5,989 nucleotides of DNA from Dehalococcoidia bacterium. GTDB lineage: Bacteria; Chloroflexota; Dehalococcoidia; JAUSJJ01. Position 1 is the stretch's first letter. The number at the start of each line of letters is the position of its first letter. Made by a program: the position numbers and the translations under genes. Below are positions 5,892-5,989 of the stretch, piece after piece. Below the pieces are notes generated by a model, which was not told the DNA's origin, did no database searches, and was given only the letters and a program-made list of their open reading frames with translations. Location of the stretch: the NCBI GenBank assembly GCA_030647705.1, contig JAUSJJ010000196.1, forward strand, positions 1-5,989, in the 5' to 3' direction.

Positions 5892-5915
5892 GTCAGGATG
5901 GGGAAGCGTCCTGGC
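5892..5915 (+). terminator. Hairpin after the ABC operon, possible weak terminator
   Basis: GTCAGGA (5892-5898) pairs with TCCTGGC (5909-5915), including one T-G pair, starting 9 nt after the permease stop. The position suits a terminator, but no T-tract follows, so it would need Rho or serve only to protect the mRNA end. Confidence 0.3.
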
Positions 5916-5925
5916 ACGAATGAGG

Positions 5926-5953
5926 TCTGGGGGTTCGAATCCCGGCGGCTCCA
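5926..5953 (+). other. Second tRNA 3'-end-like sequence (degenerate T arm and acceptor strand)
   Basis: It contains GGTTCGAATCC, the classic T-loop core, then CCCGG, CGGCTCC and a discriminator-like A, with no encoded CCA after it. The T stem pairs well only if two extra G are looped out. GGGGCGG at 5883-5889 could pair with CGGCTCC at six of seven positions, one being G-T. However, between them there is a 7-bp hairpin rather than D and anticodon arms. An intact tRNA is therefore unlikely; a remnant or integration-site scar is possible. Confidence 0.4.
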
Positions 5954-5989
5954 GTTAGCTTCAGCAAGGACGCCCTCAGTTATCAGTAC

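Overview
This window most likely comes from a GC-rich, strictly anaerobic bacterium. A tungsten/molybdenum-pterin aldehyde:ferredoxin oxidoreductase (AOR) beside a 4Fe-4S protein, a dockerin-like fragment and palindromic GTCATTCTGAG-type dispersed repeats would fit Chloroflexota (Dehalococcoidia-like) or a similar uncultured sediment or groundwater lineage. That placement is inference; no taxonomic marker gene is present.

Left part (1-3290, minus strand). An AOR-family oxidoreductase of 649 aa (1262-3211) is followed, 291 bp downstream on the same strand, by the start of a cysteine-rich 4Fe-4S protein (970 down to 1, cut by the window edge). A TATAAT with an upstream TG (extended -10) lies about 45 bp ahead of the AOR start. 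The simplest reading is an operon in which the AOR oxidises an aldehyde (or runs a related low-potential reaction) and the Fe-S protein carries electrons or senses redox state. The gap between them is almost wholly filled by a nested inverted repeat of about 170 bp, and an operator-like palindrome lies just ahead of the Fe-S gene's Shine-Dalgarno.

Middle part (3212-4069). This is a repeat-rich, gene-poor stretch. It holds a second, shorter member of the palindrome family seen in the left gap, a 12-bp perfect hairpin directly abutting a sequence like the T arm, acceptor strand and CCA end of a tRNA, and a 90-codon minus-strand frame with two dockerin-like calcium-binding loops. That frame looks like the severed C-terminus of a secreted protein. 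Another small palindrome lies just upstream of where its reading frame closes.

Right part (3991-5882, plus strand). A recognisable promoter drives a two-gene ABC-2 type exporter: an ATPase of the CcmA/BcrA type with Glu at the Q-loop, and an overlapping six-helix permease. After the permease stop comes a hairpin, and then a second tRNA-3'-end-like sequence close to the window edge.

No complete new system is demonstrated. The points most worth a second look are the AOR plus multi-cysteine Fe-S pair, the repeat family in the gaps, and the two tRNA-end-like sequences on either side of the dockerin fragment and ABC cassette.
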